This document shows, piece after piece, positions 48,973-56,582 of a DNA stretch of 64,000 bases. Source of the stretch: JAWCQZ01 sp038869515 [NCBI: Halobacteria archaeon] (GTDB lineage: Archaea; Halobacteriota; Syntropharchaeia; JACQPP01); the NCBI GenBank assembly GCA_038869515.1, contig JAWCQZ010000001.1:443160-507159 (forward strand). Direction: 5' to 3'. The notes beneath the pieces were generated by a model. That model had not been told where the DNA came from. It saw only the letters and a list, made by a program, of their open reading frames with translations, and did not search any database. The translations under genes were made by a program, and so were the position numbers. Each line of letters begins with the position of its first letter. Positions within the stretch are counted from its first letter, which is position 1.

Positions 48973-49048
48973 GCGCCCTTCCCACGCCGCCTCGTGGACG
49001 GTGCGGAACTCCCGGGACGACGCTCCGCTCCCGCTGCCGCTGGCGCCC

Positions 49049-49166
49049 GGGGAGGGCGGGTCGCCCTCCCCACGACCCCGAGGGGATGCTCCTCGCCTTA
49101 GACGTCATGCTGGCGAAGGGGTTCACGACTGCTACGCAGTCGGGGGTTGCCTGCGGAGCAGGCAAC
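49049..49166. repeat. Three perfect palindromes with 3-base loops
   Basis: GGGGAGGGCG/CGCCCTCCCC with loop GGT (49049-49071), CGACTGC/GCAGTCG with loop TAC (49126-49142) and GTTGCCTGC/GCAGGCAAC with loop GGA (49146-49166) lie in the 325-base gap between trpG and the transporter gene. A shorter CGAGG/CCTCG stem lies at about 49079-49095. No protein gene is convincing in the gap. The same design (perfect stem, three-base loop) is seen at 7365-7403. Confidence 0.7.
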
Positions 49167-49297
49167 AGCTGCAAAACGCACGCGGCGCCCTCCGGCAGGT
49201 CCGAACTCACCCTCTGATTTCACAGCGACAGTTGGTCGTGCAGTTCCCGCTTCTCCCGCGGCCGAAAGTCTATCAAACCCCGCGCCCCGGGAACCCC

Positions 49298-50533
49298 ATG
49301 ACCTGGCTCCCGGTGGTGGTCCTCCTCGCGGTCTTCCTTCTGATTGCGGCCCGCCAGGTCGGCCGGGTCCGCCTCCGCATCTGGCACATCATGCTCGGCG
49401 GGGCGGCCGCAGTCCTGCTGACTGGGCAAATCGGGCCCGCCGAAGCTGCGGCGGCGGTCAACCCCGACGTGATGCTCTTCCTCTTCGGAATGTTCGTCGT
49501 CGGTCGGGCGCTGGAGGAGAGCGGCTACCTCTACCACCTCGGCGAGCGGTGGTTCGGGCGGACCCGGTCGGCCGACGGGCTCCTCCTCCTGGTGTTCCTC
49601 TGGATGGGACTGCTCTCGGCATTCCTGCTCAACGACACACTCGCCATCATCGGGACCCCGCTGGTACTCAACCTCGCCCGGAAGCACGGCCTGCCGCCCA
49701 AGATGCTCCTGCTGGCCCTCGCCTTCGCGGTGACCATCGGGAGCGTGGCGAGCCCCATCGGCAACCCGCAGAACCTCCTGGTGGCGTTGGACGGCGGCGT
49801 GCCGAGCCCGTTCGTCACGTTCGGCCGGTTTCTCCTGCTCCCGACGCTGGTCAACCTCGTCGCCGCCTACCTCCTGCTGCGGTTTGCCTTTCGGGACCGC
49901 ATGCCCCGGGGCCCCCTGGAGCACCGGCCGGAGCCGGTGAAGGACCCGGCCCTCGCACGGCTCTGCCAAATCGCCCTCGCCCTGGTGGTGGCGGGGGTCG
50001 CGGCCCGCATTTCCATCTCCCTCCTCGGGCTCCCCGCCGAGTTCCGCCTCACTTGCATCGCTCTCGCCGGGGCCGCGCCCATCCTCCTCCTGAGCCCGAA
50101 GCGGGCGGACATCGCCCGCCGCATCGACTGGCCGACGTTGGTCTTCTTCGTCGCCATGTTCGTCCTGATGCAATCGGTCTGGGACACCGGCTTCTTCCAG
50201 TCCCTGCTGACCCTGACCGGCGCCGACGTCGCCTCCCTCCCGATGATTCTCCTGGTCTCGGTGGTCCTGAGCCAGTTCATCTCCAACGTGCCCCTGGTCG
50301 CCCTCTACCTGCCGCTCCTGGTGCACGGCGGGGCCTCGACGGAGGGGCTGATGGCCCTTGCGGCGGGCTCGACCGTCGCGGGAAACCTCACCATCCTCGG
50401 GGCGGCGAGCAACGTCATCATCATCCAGAACGCGGAGAGACAGGGGGAGACCCTGACCTTCCGGGAGTTCACGCGGTTCGGGGTCCCGCTGACGGCGCTG
50501 AACCTCTTCGTCTATTGGCTCTTCCTGAGGTAG
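49298..50533 (+). CDS. ArsB/NhaD/SLC13-superfamily ion transporter
   Basis: A 411-residue membrane protein with about 11 hydrophobic segments starting MTWLPVVVLLAVFLLIAARQ. VNPDVMLFLFGMFVVGRALEESGYLYHLGE, SAFLLNDTLAIIGTPLVLNLAR (near 115), GSVASPIGNPQNLLVAL (near 148) and, in the second half, QFISNVPLVALYLPLLV and AGNLTILGAASNVIIIQNAERQG are the paired hairpin motifs of the ion-transporter superfamily (arsenite, citrate, Na+/H+, dicarboxylate). The ion cannot be named: no arsR or arsenate reductase gene is nearby. A TATA-like CTATCAAACC lies at 49269-49278. Confidence 0.88.
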   Translation: MTWLPVVVLLAVFLLIAARQVGRVRLRIWHIMLGGAAAVLLTGQIGPAEAAAAVNPDVMLFLFGMFVVGRALEESGYLYHLGERWFGRTRSADGLLLLVFLWMGLLSAFLLNDTLAIIGTPLVLNLARKHGLPPKMLLLALAFAVTIGSVASPIGNPQNLLVALDGGVPSPFVTFGRFLLLPTLVNLVAAYLLLRFAFRDRMPRGPLEHRPEPVKDPALARLCQIALALVVAGVAARISISLLGLPAEFRLTCIALAGAAPILLLSPKRADIARRIDWPTLVFFVAMFVLMQSVWDTGFFQSLLTLTGADVASLPMILLVSVVLSQFISNVPLVALYLPLLVHGGASTEGLMALAAGSTVAGNLTILGAASNVIIIQNAERQGETLTFREFTRFGVPLTALNLFVYWLFLR

Positions 50534-50537
50534 CGCG

Positions 50538-51233
50538 CTATCCGAGGTCCTCCAGGCACTCCTTCAGCGGCTTCCGGATGCAGGAGATGATGGGGGTGTC
50601 CCGCAGCGTGTATTTCCGCGTCTCCAGGGTCCGCATCCCCTCCACCAGCGCGAGGAAGTCGGCGGGGCTCTCGGTCTCGAACGCTACCATGAACTCGTGG
50701 TCGTCGAGGCCGAAGGAGTAGGATGTGTTGTTCTTCACGCTCGGGTGCTTGTGGCCCATCGCGATGTGCTCCTTCATCATCCGCATCCGCTCCGCCGGGG
50801 GCAACTGATACCAGTCGTGGGTCTTCACGAATGGATAGACGAAGAGGTATTTCCGGCCCGCCGGTTCGACCCGCGACATCGTCCCCTCCTGCCCCGAGTG
50901 GCGATGATCGGCGACGTAGGGCGAGGGGCGGGCCATCGCGAGGAAACCGTATCTCATCTCCAGCCACCGCCCGAGGCCGGTCCTCTGGAGCGCCGCCGCG
51001 TGGGCCTGGAGGTCGTCGAGGGAGGCCGCGAACCTCCAGAGCAGGAGGTCGGTCTCGGCCCGGAGGCCGGTCGTCGAGTAGGGGAGGGACTTCACCCGGG
51101 GCGCCCACTCCTCCACGGCGGCAATGAACTCCCGCTTCCCTGCCTCGCGCTCCTTGGCAGGCTGCCGCCGCCAGGCGGGGTCGGTGCGGTAGAAGGAGAA
51201 GTGGAGGAACTGGGGCGCATCGGGGTCGGCCAT
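50538..51233 (-). CDS. HemQ/chlorite-dismutase-like heme protein
   Basis: The 231 residues belong to the chlorite dismutase-like superfamily. FLHFSFYRTDPAWRR, LLLWRFAASLDDLQAHAAALQRTGLGRWLEMRYGFLAMARPSPYV and the core KYLFVYPFVKTHDWYQLPPAERMRMMKEHIAMGHKHPSVKNNTSYSFGLDDHEFMVAFE match coproheme decarboxylase (HemQ), including Y-P-F-x-K-x-x-x-W-Y and the proximal His region. In archaea such proteins occur with the siroheme-derived (alternative) heme route, AhbC/AhbD, and their role is less clear. No other heme genes are adjacent. The stop is 5 bases from that of the convergent transporter. Confidence 0.88.
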   Translation of the reverse strand: MADPDAPQFLHFSFYRTDPAWRRQPAKEREAGKREFIAAVEEWAPRVKSLPYSTTGLRAETDLLLWRFAASLDDLQAHAAALQRTGLGRWLEMRYGFLAMARPSPYVADHRHSGQEGTMSRVEPAGRKYLFVYPFVKTHDWYQLPPAERMRMMKEHIAMGHKHPSVKNNTSYSFGLDDHEFMVAFETESPADFLALVEGMRTLETRKYTLRDTPIISCIRKPLKECLEDLG

Positions 51234-51292
51234 GACCGAGGATGCGAGCCAAAGGGGATTATGTTTTTCCCCGTCTCTTCCCCATCGCCACC

Positions 51293-52063
51293 ATGGCGGG
51301 CCTCCCCATCACACTTCTTACCGATTTCGGGTCCACCTACACGGCCGCCATGAAGGGGAGGATCCTCTCCGCGGCCCCTGACGCCCGCATCGTCGAGATC
51401 TCCACCAAGATCCCTTCCCACTCCGTCCGCGAGGGGGCCTTCCTTCTCCGTTCGGTGGTGCGCCACTTCCCACCGGCCGTCCACGTGGGCGTGGTGGATC
51501 CCGGGGTCGGGACCCGGAGGAAGGGGCTCATCGTGAAAGCCGGCGGCGCCTATTTGGTGGGTCCAGACAACGGCCTCCTCATGCCTGCGGCCCGGGCCCT
51601 CGGCAAGCCCGAGCCATTCGAAATCACCAAGGAGTTCCCCGGAGTCTCGCGGACCTTCCACGGCCGCGACCTCTTCGCCCCCGTGGCCGCCCGCCTCTCC
51701 CGCGGCGAGACCCCCGACGAGTTCGGCGTCCCCCTGGGCAACCCGGTGGACCTCGACCTGGACGCCTGCGAGGTCTCCGCCGACCTGCTCACCGGCGAGG
51801 TCCTCTCGGTGGACGGGTTCGGGAACGTGGTCACCAACATCCCGGCCGGCGCCGTGGCCCCCCACATTCGTCCCGGGGACCGCCTCGGCCTCCACGGGAA
51901 AATTGTCCCCTTCGCCGCCACCTACGGCGAGGTGGATGTCCACCGGCCCCTGGTCCTGGTGGGTTCCCACGACACCGTCGAAATCGCGGTCAACCAGGGG
52001 AGCGCGGCCGAGACGTTCCGGCTGAAGGCGGGAGACCGGGTCCAATTGAAGGTGGTCCGATGA
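51293..52063 (+). CDS. SAM hydrolase / SAM-dependent halogenase-like protein (DUF62)
   Basis: A 256-residue protein: MAGLPITLLTDFGSTYTAAMKG with the substrate-binding Asp, then VHVGVVDPGVGTRRKGLIVKAGGAYLVGPDNGLLMPA near 60-98 and RTFHGRDLFAPVAARLSRG near 115. The C-terminal beta-barrel has VLSVDGFGNVVTNIPAG. Archaeal members use water (as hydroxide) to split SAM into adenosine and methionine. ATG 51293 is used because the TATA-like GGGATTATGT lies at 51255-51264. It overlaps the Mer-like gene by 4 bases. Confidence 0.9.
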   Translation: MAGLPITLLTDFGSTYTAAMKGRILSAAPDARIVEISTKIPSHSVREGAFLLRSVVRHFPPAVHVGVVDPGVGTRRKGLIVKAGGAYLVGPDNGLLMPAARALGKPEPFEITKEFPGVSRTFHGRDLFAPVAARLSRGETPDEFGVPLGNPVDLDLDACEVSADLLTGEVLSVDGFGNVVTNIPAGAVAPHIRPGDRLGLHGKIVPFAATYGEVDVHRPLVLVGSHDTVEIAVNQGSAAETFRLKAGDRVQLKVVR

Positions 52064-53097
52064 CGGGCCGGCCCGTCCGGCGCGGCGTCGAGATCGTCCC
52101 CTCCTTCCCGGTCCCGGAAATCCTGCGGCTGGTCAAGGAGGCGGAGGCCCAGGGCTTCGACACCGTATGGTTCACCGACCACTTCAACAACCGGAACGTC
52201 TACGTGGCCCTCGCCAGCGTCGCGGTCCAGACCCGGAAAATCGTCATCTCGCCCGGGATCACCAATCCCTACCTCATCCACCCCGCATGGACGGCGTCGG
52301 CGAGCGCGAGCCTGAACGAGCTCGCCGGGGGGCGCACCCACCTCGGCATCGGCGCCGGGGACCGGACCACCCTGCGGCGCATCGGCGTGAAGCGCGAGAA
52401 GCCCCTCGCCCGCATCCGGGAGGCGGTGGACGTCATCCGCGCCCTCCACCGGGGGCAGGTGGTGGACTCGGACCTCTTCGGCATGGGCGGGGCGCGCCTC
52501 GACTACCCGGGCGGGGCCGTCCCGATCTACGTCGGCTCCCAGGGGCCGAAGATGCTGGAGTTGGCGGGCGAGATTGCCGACGGCGTCCTCATCAACGGCT
52601 CCCACCCGCTCGACTTCGAGGCCTCCCGGGAGCCCCTCCGGCGCGGGCTGGAGCAGCGGGGGCGGGCGAAGATGCGGGTCCCCATCGAGACGCCCGCCGA
52701 GAGGTTCGACCTGGGAGCCTACACCTGCGTCTCGGTCCACGCCGACGGGGAGAGGGCGCGGAGGGCGGCCCGCATCGTCGCCGGCTTCGTCACCGCGGGG
52801 GCGGGCGAGGTCACCCTCCAGCGCCACGGAATCCGCGCGGAGGAGTTGGCCGCGCTGCAGGCCGCTCTGGGGGCGCCGCCCTCCAAGGAGAAGTGGGGCA
52901 AGGTGGGCGCCTGCGTCACGGAGCGGATGGTCGAGCGGTTCACCATCGCCGGCACTCCCGGGGAGGTCGTCGAGCGGCTCCGGCGGCTGTTGGGGGCCGG
53001 GGTGACCCACCTCATCTTCGGCTCGCCTCTCGGGCCCGACAAGTTCGAGGCGCTGAAGGCCATCGGGAAGGAGATTCTTCCCACCCTCGGGGCGTAG
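52060..53097 (+). CDS. mer: F420-dependent LLM-class oxidoreductase, probable methylene-H4MPT reductase (Mer)
   Basis: The 345-residue luciferase-like TIM barrel has VEIVPSFPVPEILRLVKEAEAQGFDTVWFTDHFNNRNVYVALASVAVQTRKIVISPGITNPYLIHPAWTASASASLNELAGGRTHLGIGAGD. The sequence T-D-H-x-N-N-R-N-V-Y, N-P-Y-x-x-H-P and L-G-I-G-x-G-D is characteristic of Mer, which reduces methylene- to methyl-tetrahydromethanopterin with F420H2. Other F420 enzymes share this fold, so the substrate is not certain. If Mer, the organism has a C1 pathway of methanogen type. No mcr genes are in the window. Confidence 0.82.
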   Translation: MTGRPVRRGVEIVPSFPVPEILRLVKEAEAQGFDTVWFTDHFNNRNVYVALASVAVQTRKIVISPGITNPYLIHPAWTASASASLNELAGGRTHLGIGAGDRTTLRRIGVKREKPLARIREAVDVIRALHRGQVVDSDLFGMGGARLDYPGGAVPIYVGSQGPKMLELAGEIADGVLINGSHPLDFEASREPLRRGLEQRGRAKMRVPIETPAERFDLGAYTCVSVHADGERARRAARIVAGFVTAGAGEVTLQRHGIRAEELAALQAALGAPPSKEKWGKVGACVTERMVERFTIAGTPGEVVERLRRLLGAGVTHLIFGSPLGPDKFEALKAIGKEILPTLGA

Positions 53098-53173
53098 GAA
53101 TCTACGGCTTCCGGCAAACCTACCGCTTCCCGAGCCTGGCGCACTATTCGCCCGCAGTTTGACGCACTCCGGG

Positions 53174-53236
53174 ACCGAACCTCGCGCGCGAGCGTTCGGT
53201 TGAATCTAAAAACGCCAAAGTAGTGTTAATGCAACG
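53174..53236. repeat. Hairpin plus 51-bp dispersed element, copy B
   Basis: ACCGAAC at 53174-53180 pairs with GTTCGGT at 53194-53200, enclosing the perfect palindrome CTCGCGCGCGAG. Bases 53186-53236 match 39041-39091 at 45 of 51 positions. The hairpin arms differ between the copies although both are perfect. This copy marks the left edge of the accessory island, 77 bases after the mer-like gene and 8 bases from the stop of the minus-strand hypothetical gene. Confidence 0.75.
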
Positions 53237-53243
53237 CCAGAGT

Positions 53244-53537
53244 TCAGCAATCGGGCAACCCGCTGGCGAACTTCTCCGGCGGCGGCATCCTCCCCTTGCC
53301 ATGCGCGAGGATGGTTTCGATGTCGGCCTCCCCAGAGGCGACCCACCGGATAAAGCCCCAGTTCCAGTTCCGGCCTTTGCCCTTGCTGTTCCAGTAGGTC
53401 ACGTCCTGCTCAATCAGCAGCCACTTCAGGACCTTCAGGACGTATTCGTCGGTCAGGCCGATGCCGAAATCGAACCGCTTTCGCGCCAGGATTGTCTTGG
53501 GCTCGCCACACCTGGCCACGGCCTCGACGGTCCCCAT
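53244..53537 (-). CDS. Hypothetical protein divergent from the DpnI gene
   Basis: A 97-residue protein beginning MGTVEAVARCGEPKTILARKRFDFGIGLTDEYVLKVLKWLLIEQDVTYWN. It is rich in aromatic residues (WNSKGKGRNWNWGFIRW) and has less GC-rich codon use than its core-genome neighbours, supporting real coding and foreign origin. It shares a TATA region with dpnI. No family is recognised; it could be a truncated part of a larger restriction or mobile-element protein. Confidence 0.65.
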   Translation of the reverse strand: MGTVEAVARCGEPKTILARKRFDFGIGLTDEYVLKVLKWLLIEQDVTYWNSKGKGRNWNWGFIRWVASGEADIETILAHGKGRMPPPEKFASGLPDC

Positions 53538-53560
53538 GAACTCTCGGAACAGACACCCAC

Positions 53561-53570
53561 GTATTTAAAC
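53561..53570. promoter_or_regulatory. Bidirectional TATA box of the DpnI island
   Basis: GTATTTAAAC contains the self-complementary TTTAAA. It lies 19-28 bases before ATG 53589 on the plus strand and 24-33 bases from the start at 53537 on the minus strand, so both genes probably have leaderless transcripts. Confidence 0.6.
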
Positions 53571-53588
53571 CGCAAGACATGGGGTGAG

Positions 53589-54359
53589 ATGTATCTGGAC
53601 TTGCCCGCAGACGCGGCCCGGGGCTACAAGAGTCTCTCGCAGCGGGCGCGGGTCATGACCCAGGCATGGGGCCGGGAGAATCTCTACTGCCCTGCGTGCC
53701 CGTCGAAGGGTCTTGAAGCGGCTCCCGAAGGAATGGAGGTCATCGATTTTTCCTGTCCACGATGTGAATCGCCTTACCAACTCAAGTCGAAGAGCGGGCC
53801 GTTCGGGAGGAGCGTGGTAAACTCCGCCTACGCGCCGAAAATACGCGCCATCATGAACGGAACCGCACCAAACTATCTTTTCATGCGGTATGACCCGGAT
53901 GCGCTGAAGGTTCGGGAATTGTTCGTCGTCCCGCGCCACTTCCTCTCTCCGGACGTCATCGAGGAGCGGTCGGCGTTGAAGGCCACCGCGCGGAGATCTG
54001 GGTGGGTGGGTTCCAACATCCTGCTCTACCGGTTGCCGCCCGAGGCCCGGATTCCGTTGGTGGATTCAGGTTCAGCTATCGACCCTCGGCGTGTTCGCGC
54101 AGTTTGGAGGCAGTTCTCCTTCTTCGGGGAACTTTCGCCGAAGTTCCGGGGATGGACCTCCGATGTTCTTTCGTGCGTCAGGCGGATTGGGAAGACGGAT
54201 TTCATGCTTGACGATGTTTACAGCTTCGAGCGCGAGTTGAGCCGTCTCCATCCTCAAAATCGGAATGTGCGGCCAAAGATCCGGCAACAGCTCCAGGTCC
54301 TTCGAGACTTTGGCATTTTGAAATTCGAGGGGGAGGGGCGGTACCGGCTAATTCGATAG
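53589..54359 (+). CDS. dpnI: DpnI-type restriction endonuclease (methyl-GATC specific)
   Basis: The 256 residues align end to end, from memory, with R.DpnI (254 residues), which cuts G-m6A-T-C only when methylated. YKSLSQRARVMTQAWGRENLYCPAC matches its N-terminus; Cys 34, 37, 56, 59 form the zinc site. The PD-(D/E)XK core has Asp 53 and Lys 66, but position 64 is Gln (YQLKSKSG), where DpnI has Glu. ATARRSGWVGSNILLYRLPPEARIPLVDSG and RGWTSDVLSCVRRI lie in the middle, and the C-terminal winged helix FERELSRLHPQNRNVRPKIRQQLQVLRDFGILKF is well conserved. The TATA box fixes the start. A truncated dam gene follows directly. Confidence 0.92.
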   Translation: MYLDLPADAARGYKSLSQRARVMTQAWGRENLYCPACPSKGLEAAPEGMEVIDFSCPRCESPYQLKSKSGPFGRSVVNSAYAPKIRAIMNGTAPNYLFMRYDPDALKVRELFVVPRHFLSPDVIEERSALKATARRSGWVGSNILLYRLPPEARIPLVDSGSAIDPRRVRAVWRQFSFFGELSPKFRGWTSDVLSCVRRIGKTDFMLDDVYSFERELSRLHPQNRNVRPKIRQQLQVLRDFGILKFEGEGRYRLIR

Positions 54360-54360
54360 A

Positions 54361-54867
54361 AGCCCCTCACGCAACGGCCTCTACAGGGTGAACCGCAGGG
54401 GCCAGTTCAACGTGCCCTTCGGGGATTACCCGGCCTCTGCGGTCCTCGACGAGGAGAACCTCCGCGCCGCCTCCCGCCTCCTGGGGGGCGTGGCTCTGCG
54501 GGCCGGCGATTTCCAGGAGACGCTGAGAGATGCCGCCGCAGGCGACTTCGTGTACCTGGACCCTCCCTACCAGCCCATCAGCCGGACATCGAGTTTCACA
54601 GGCTATACCGAGAGCCAGTTCGGCGCCCAGGAGCAACGGCGGTTGGCGGAAGTCTTTCGTGACTTGGCAGAAAGGGGATGTCTGGTGATGGAAAGCAACT
54701 CCCACGCTGGGCTCGTGAAGGAACTTTACAGGGGGTTCCACATCACCCCGACGAGGGCCCCGAGGGCCATCAACTGCAAGGGGGAGGGGAGGGGCAGAAT
54801 CACCGAGTTTGTGATCACGAACTACTTGCCTGCGCAGACACGCCTTTCCGCGAGCTGGCCAGCCTAA
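54361..54867 (+). pseudogene. Dam-type (D12 class) adenine methylase, N-terminal half missing
   Basis: The frame contains the C-terminal half of a GATC adenine methylase. NGLYRVNRRGQFNVPFGDY (before and across the GTG at 54388), DFVYLDPPYQPISRTSSFTGYT with catalytic motif IV DPPY, and the end VMESNSHAGLVKELYRGF ... RITEFVITNY are all present. Homology begins abruptly right after the dpnI stop. The SAM-binding motif I (F-x-G-x-G) and about 120-130 upstream residues are gone. The remnant cannot bind SAM on its own, so it should be inactive. A split-gene partner elsewhere in the genome cannot be excluded. Confidence 0.85.
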
Positions 54868-55182
54868 ACCTACTGCTTCCTGGCATTTTGCACCTCCCAG
54901 AAACATCTCCGGAATTCCACGGGCGTCCTCCCGGGCCAGCTGGACGATGAGGGCCTCGTGCTCCGGGGTCGCCTTCCGGAGGGGGTTCCGGGGAGCCCGG
55001 GGGCGGTCCACCTCCTCATTCGGGAAGCGGCGCCGGATGTCGGCCCGGGAGAAGGGCGGGGGGTCGGAGTCCACCGAAGCGGACCGGGAGCTGCTTCTGC
55101 GGATATTTTCCGGTCGAAAATCGGGAGGAGAAACTGTCTGGGACGTCACGAAGCGGTAGGTTCAACCAAGATGCGGGCATCG
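54868..55182. other. Gap in the island between the dam relic and the tRNA-like relic
   Basis: No convincing gene. A minus-strand frame (55149 down through the dam relic) begins MTSQTVSPPDFRPENIRR and includes FSRADIRRRFPNEEVDRPRAPRNPLRKATPEHEALIVQLARED, which has plausible protein character, but it continues as antisense of the dam relic and has no promoter. It may be a remnant of another island gene. Confidence 0.4.
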
Positions 55183-55253
55183 GCGGGTTGGCGTAGTGGA
55201 GGAACACAACGCTTAAGACTCCTGTAATAGTAGTCGTCGGAATGGCAACCCGC
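55183..55253 (+). pseudogene. tRNA-like sequence, probably a degenerate tRNA-Leu
   Basis: GCGGGTT (55183-55189) and AACCCGC (55247-55253) are exact complements 71 bases apart, the spacing of a tRNA acceptor stem. Between them are GGCGTAGTGG (D-arm-like), GCTTAAGA with a UAA anticodon context at 55211-55218, and a long variable-like segment. The anticodon stem pairs poorly (CAACG against CTCCT), and the conserved T-arm GGTTCGAATCC is absent. It looks like a damaged class II tRNA gene or an attachment-site remnant. The start of the zinc-ribbon gene lies inside it. Confidence 0.35.
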
Positions 55254-55361
55254 GATTGCCCGAAGTGCGGCTATAAATGGGCACCTAGAGTTTCCACTCC
55301 TAAGAGATGCCCGCGCTGTGGAAAGTGGCTGGTTCCGAGGCCGGTTGGGAGCCAGGAGTAG
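55242..55361 (+). CDS. 39-residue two-CxxC zinc-ribbon protein
   Basis: MATRDCPKCGYKWAPRVSTP followed by KRCPRCGKWLVPRPVGSQE: two C-P-x-C-G knuckles 17 residues apart, as in small zinc ribbons next to DNA methylase or phage genes. Lower GC than the core genome. It ends 4 bases before the start of the methylase fragment, and both may once have been one unit. Its ATG falls inside the tRNA-like sequence. Confidence 0.7.
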   Translation: MATRDCPKCGYKWAPRVSTPKRCPRCGKWLVPRPVGSQE

Positions 55362-55365
55362 AACG

Positions 55366-56070
55366 ATGTTCGAAGTGTTTCAGAAGGAGAATATCGAGAA
55401 ATTGAAAACAACGAATCCGCTTTTCCTGCACGTAGTCTCATCCGCAGTCGCCGAGGCGGGCTTTGAACCGAGAGGGACCGTCGTCCGCATCGTCAGGACG
55501 TTGCGCGGTGGCTTCAGGCCCATGGGGGCGGAAGAAGAGTTTGAAGGCGTTTGCTCGATGCCAAGGGCTTGCTGGGAGCCGTGGGCGGTTTTCCGAAAAC
55601 CCCTCGAACGCGGTTTGACGCTGGCGGAGAATTTGAGGAGATACGATGCGGGAGCCCTCCGGAGGAATCCCGATGGAACACCTTTCACGGACGTCATCAT
55701 CAGTGAGCGGACACCCGAAACCGAGCGTAACATTGCTCCCCATCCAACCCTAAAGCCCCAATCTTTCATGCGGCGTATTGTCTGGGCTGCGTTGCCCACA
55801 GGCAAGGGTCAAGTGCTTGATACCTTCTGCGGGGCTGGGTCCACGCTGGCGGCGGCTGCGTCGCCGGGCTACGATTCGACGGGGTTGCAGGTCTCAAAAG
55901 AGTATTGCGCCGTGGCCCGGGAACCGATGCCCAAACTGGCCTTGCTCAGGGTCAATCCATGGCGGACCAAGGGAAACAACGGCGATATCGCCGGAGCCCT
56001 GAAAATGTTCGGGATGGGTTTGAACCGGTTTTCCGACAAGGAGGGTTCGGAGCAAGGGGTCCAAGCATGA
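55366..56070 (+). pseudogene. N4/N6 beta-class DNA methylase, C-terminal fragment
   Basis: The 234-residue frame starts MFEVFQKENIEKLKTTNPLFLHVVSSAVAEAGF, which in full-length methylases of this family is internal. It contains FRPMGAEEEFEGVCSMPRACWEPWAVFRKPL, APHPTLKPQSFMRRIVWAALPTGKGQVLDTFCGAGSTLAAA (motif X and the SAM-binding motif I, residues 126-163) and a frayed C-terminus. In beta-class enzymes the catalytic motif IV (DPPY or SPPY) comes before this part and is absent. It is therefore probably inactive. The last 40 residues overlap the nadM promoter, and its stop overlaps nadM by 4 bases. Confidence 0.75.
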
Positions 56071-56579
56071 GAGCGTTCTACATCGGCCGCTTCCAGCCCT
56101 ACCACCTCGGCCACCAGGCCATTCTCCAGCAAATCGCCGAGCGGGCTGACGAGGTGGCGGTCGCCATCGGCTCCGCTCAGAGGAGCCACACCCTCGACGA
56201 CCCCTTCACCGCCGGCGAGCGGATGATGATGGTGGTGGACAGTTTGAAGGGGGTCATCCCGATCCCGTTCTACGTCATCCCGCTGGAGGACGTGGAGCGC
56301 AACTCGGTCTGGGTCTCGAACGTGAAGTCGATGACCCCGCCCTTCGACGCGGCCTACTCCAACAACCCGCTGGTGGCGCGCCTCTTCCGGGAAGCCGGCG
56401 TGAAGGTCCGCCACAGCCCCCTCTACAAGCGGAACGAGTACTCGGGGACAGAAATCCGGCGGAGGATGGTGGCGGGCGAGAAGTGGGAGCACCTCGTCCC
56501 CAAGGCGGTGGTGAGGATTCTGCGGGAGGTCCGGGGGGTCCAGCGGCTCAAGGATCTGGCGAAGGGCGACCAGGAGTAG
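56067..56579 (+). CDS. nadM: Nicotinamide-nucleotide adenylyltransferase, archaeal type
   Basis: Forms NAD+ from NMN and ATP. The 170 residues have MRAFYIGRFQPYHLGHQAILQQI with the G-R-F-Q-P-x-H-x-G-H nucleotidyltransferase motif, AIGSAQRSHTLDDPFTAGERMMMV near 35, IPLEDVERNSVWVSNV near 72, and YSGTEIRRRM near 128, the ISSTxIR-like motif. The length is that of archaeal NadM. It marks the return to normal GC-rich codon use after the island. The AtuA-family gene starts 3 bases after its stop. Confidence 0.95.
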   Translation: MRAFYIGRFQPYHLGHQAILQQIAERADEVAVAIGSAQRSHTLDDPFTAGERMMMVVDSLKGVIPIPFYVIPLEDVERNSVWVSNVKSMTPPFDAAYSNNPLVARLFREAGVKVRHSPLYKRNEYSGTEIRRRMVAGEKWEHLVPKAVVRILREVRGVQRLKDLAKGDQE

Positions 56580-56582
56580 GCC

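Noticed and set aside
54367-55149. Minus-strand frame of 260 codons in the restriction island
   Set aside because: Its C-terminal two thirds are antisense of the dam relic and no promoter is visible; only the first 100 codons look protein-like, which is not enough to call a gene.
53098-56070. Island considered as a complete integrated element or virus
   Set aside because: No integrase, replication or structural genes are present, and apart from the single tRNA-like relic no direct repeats flank it.
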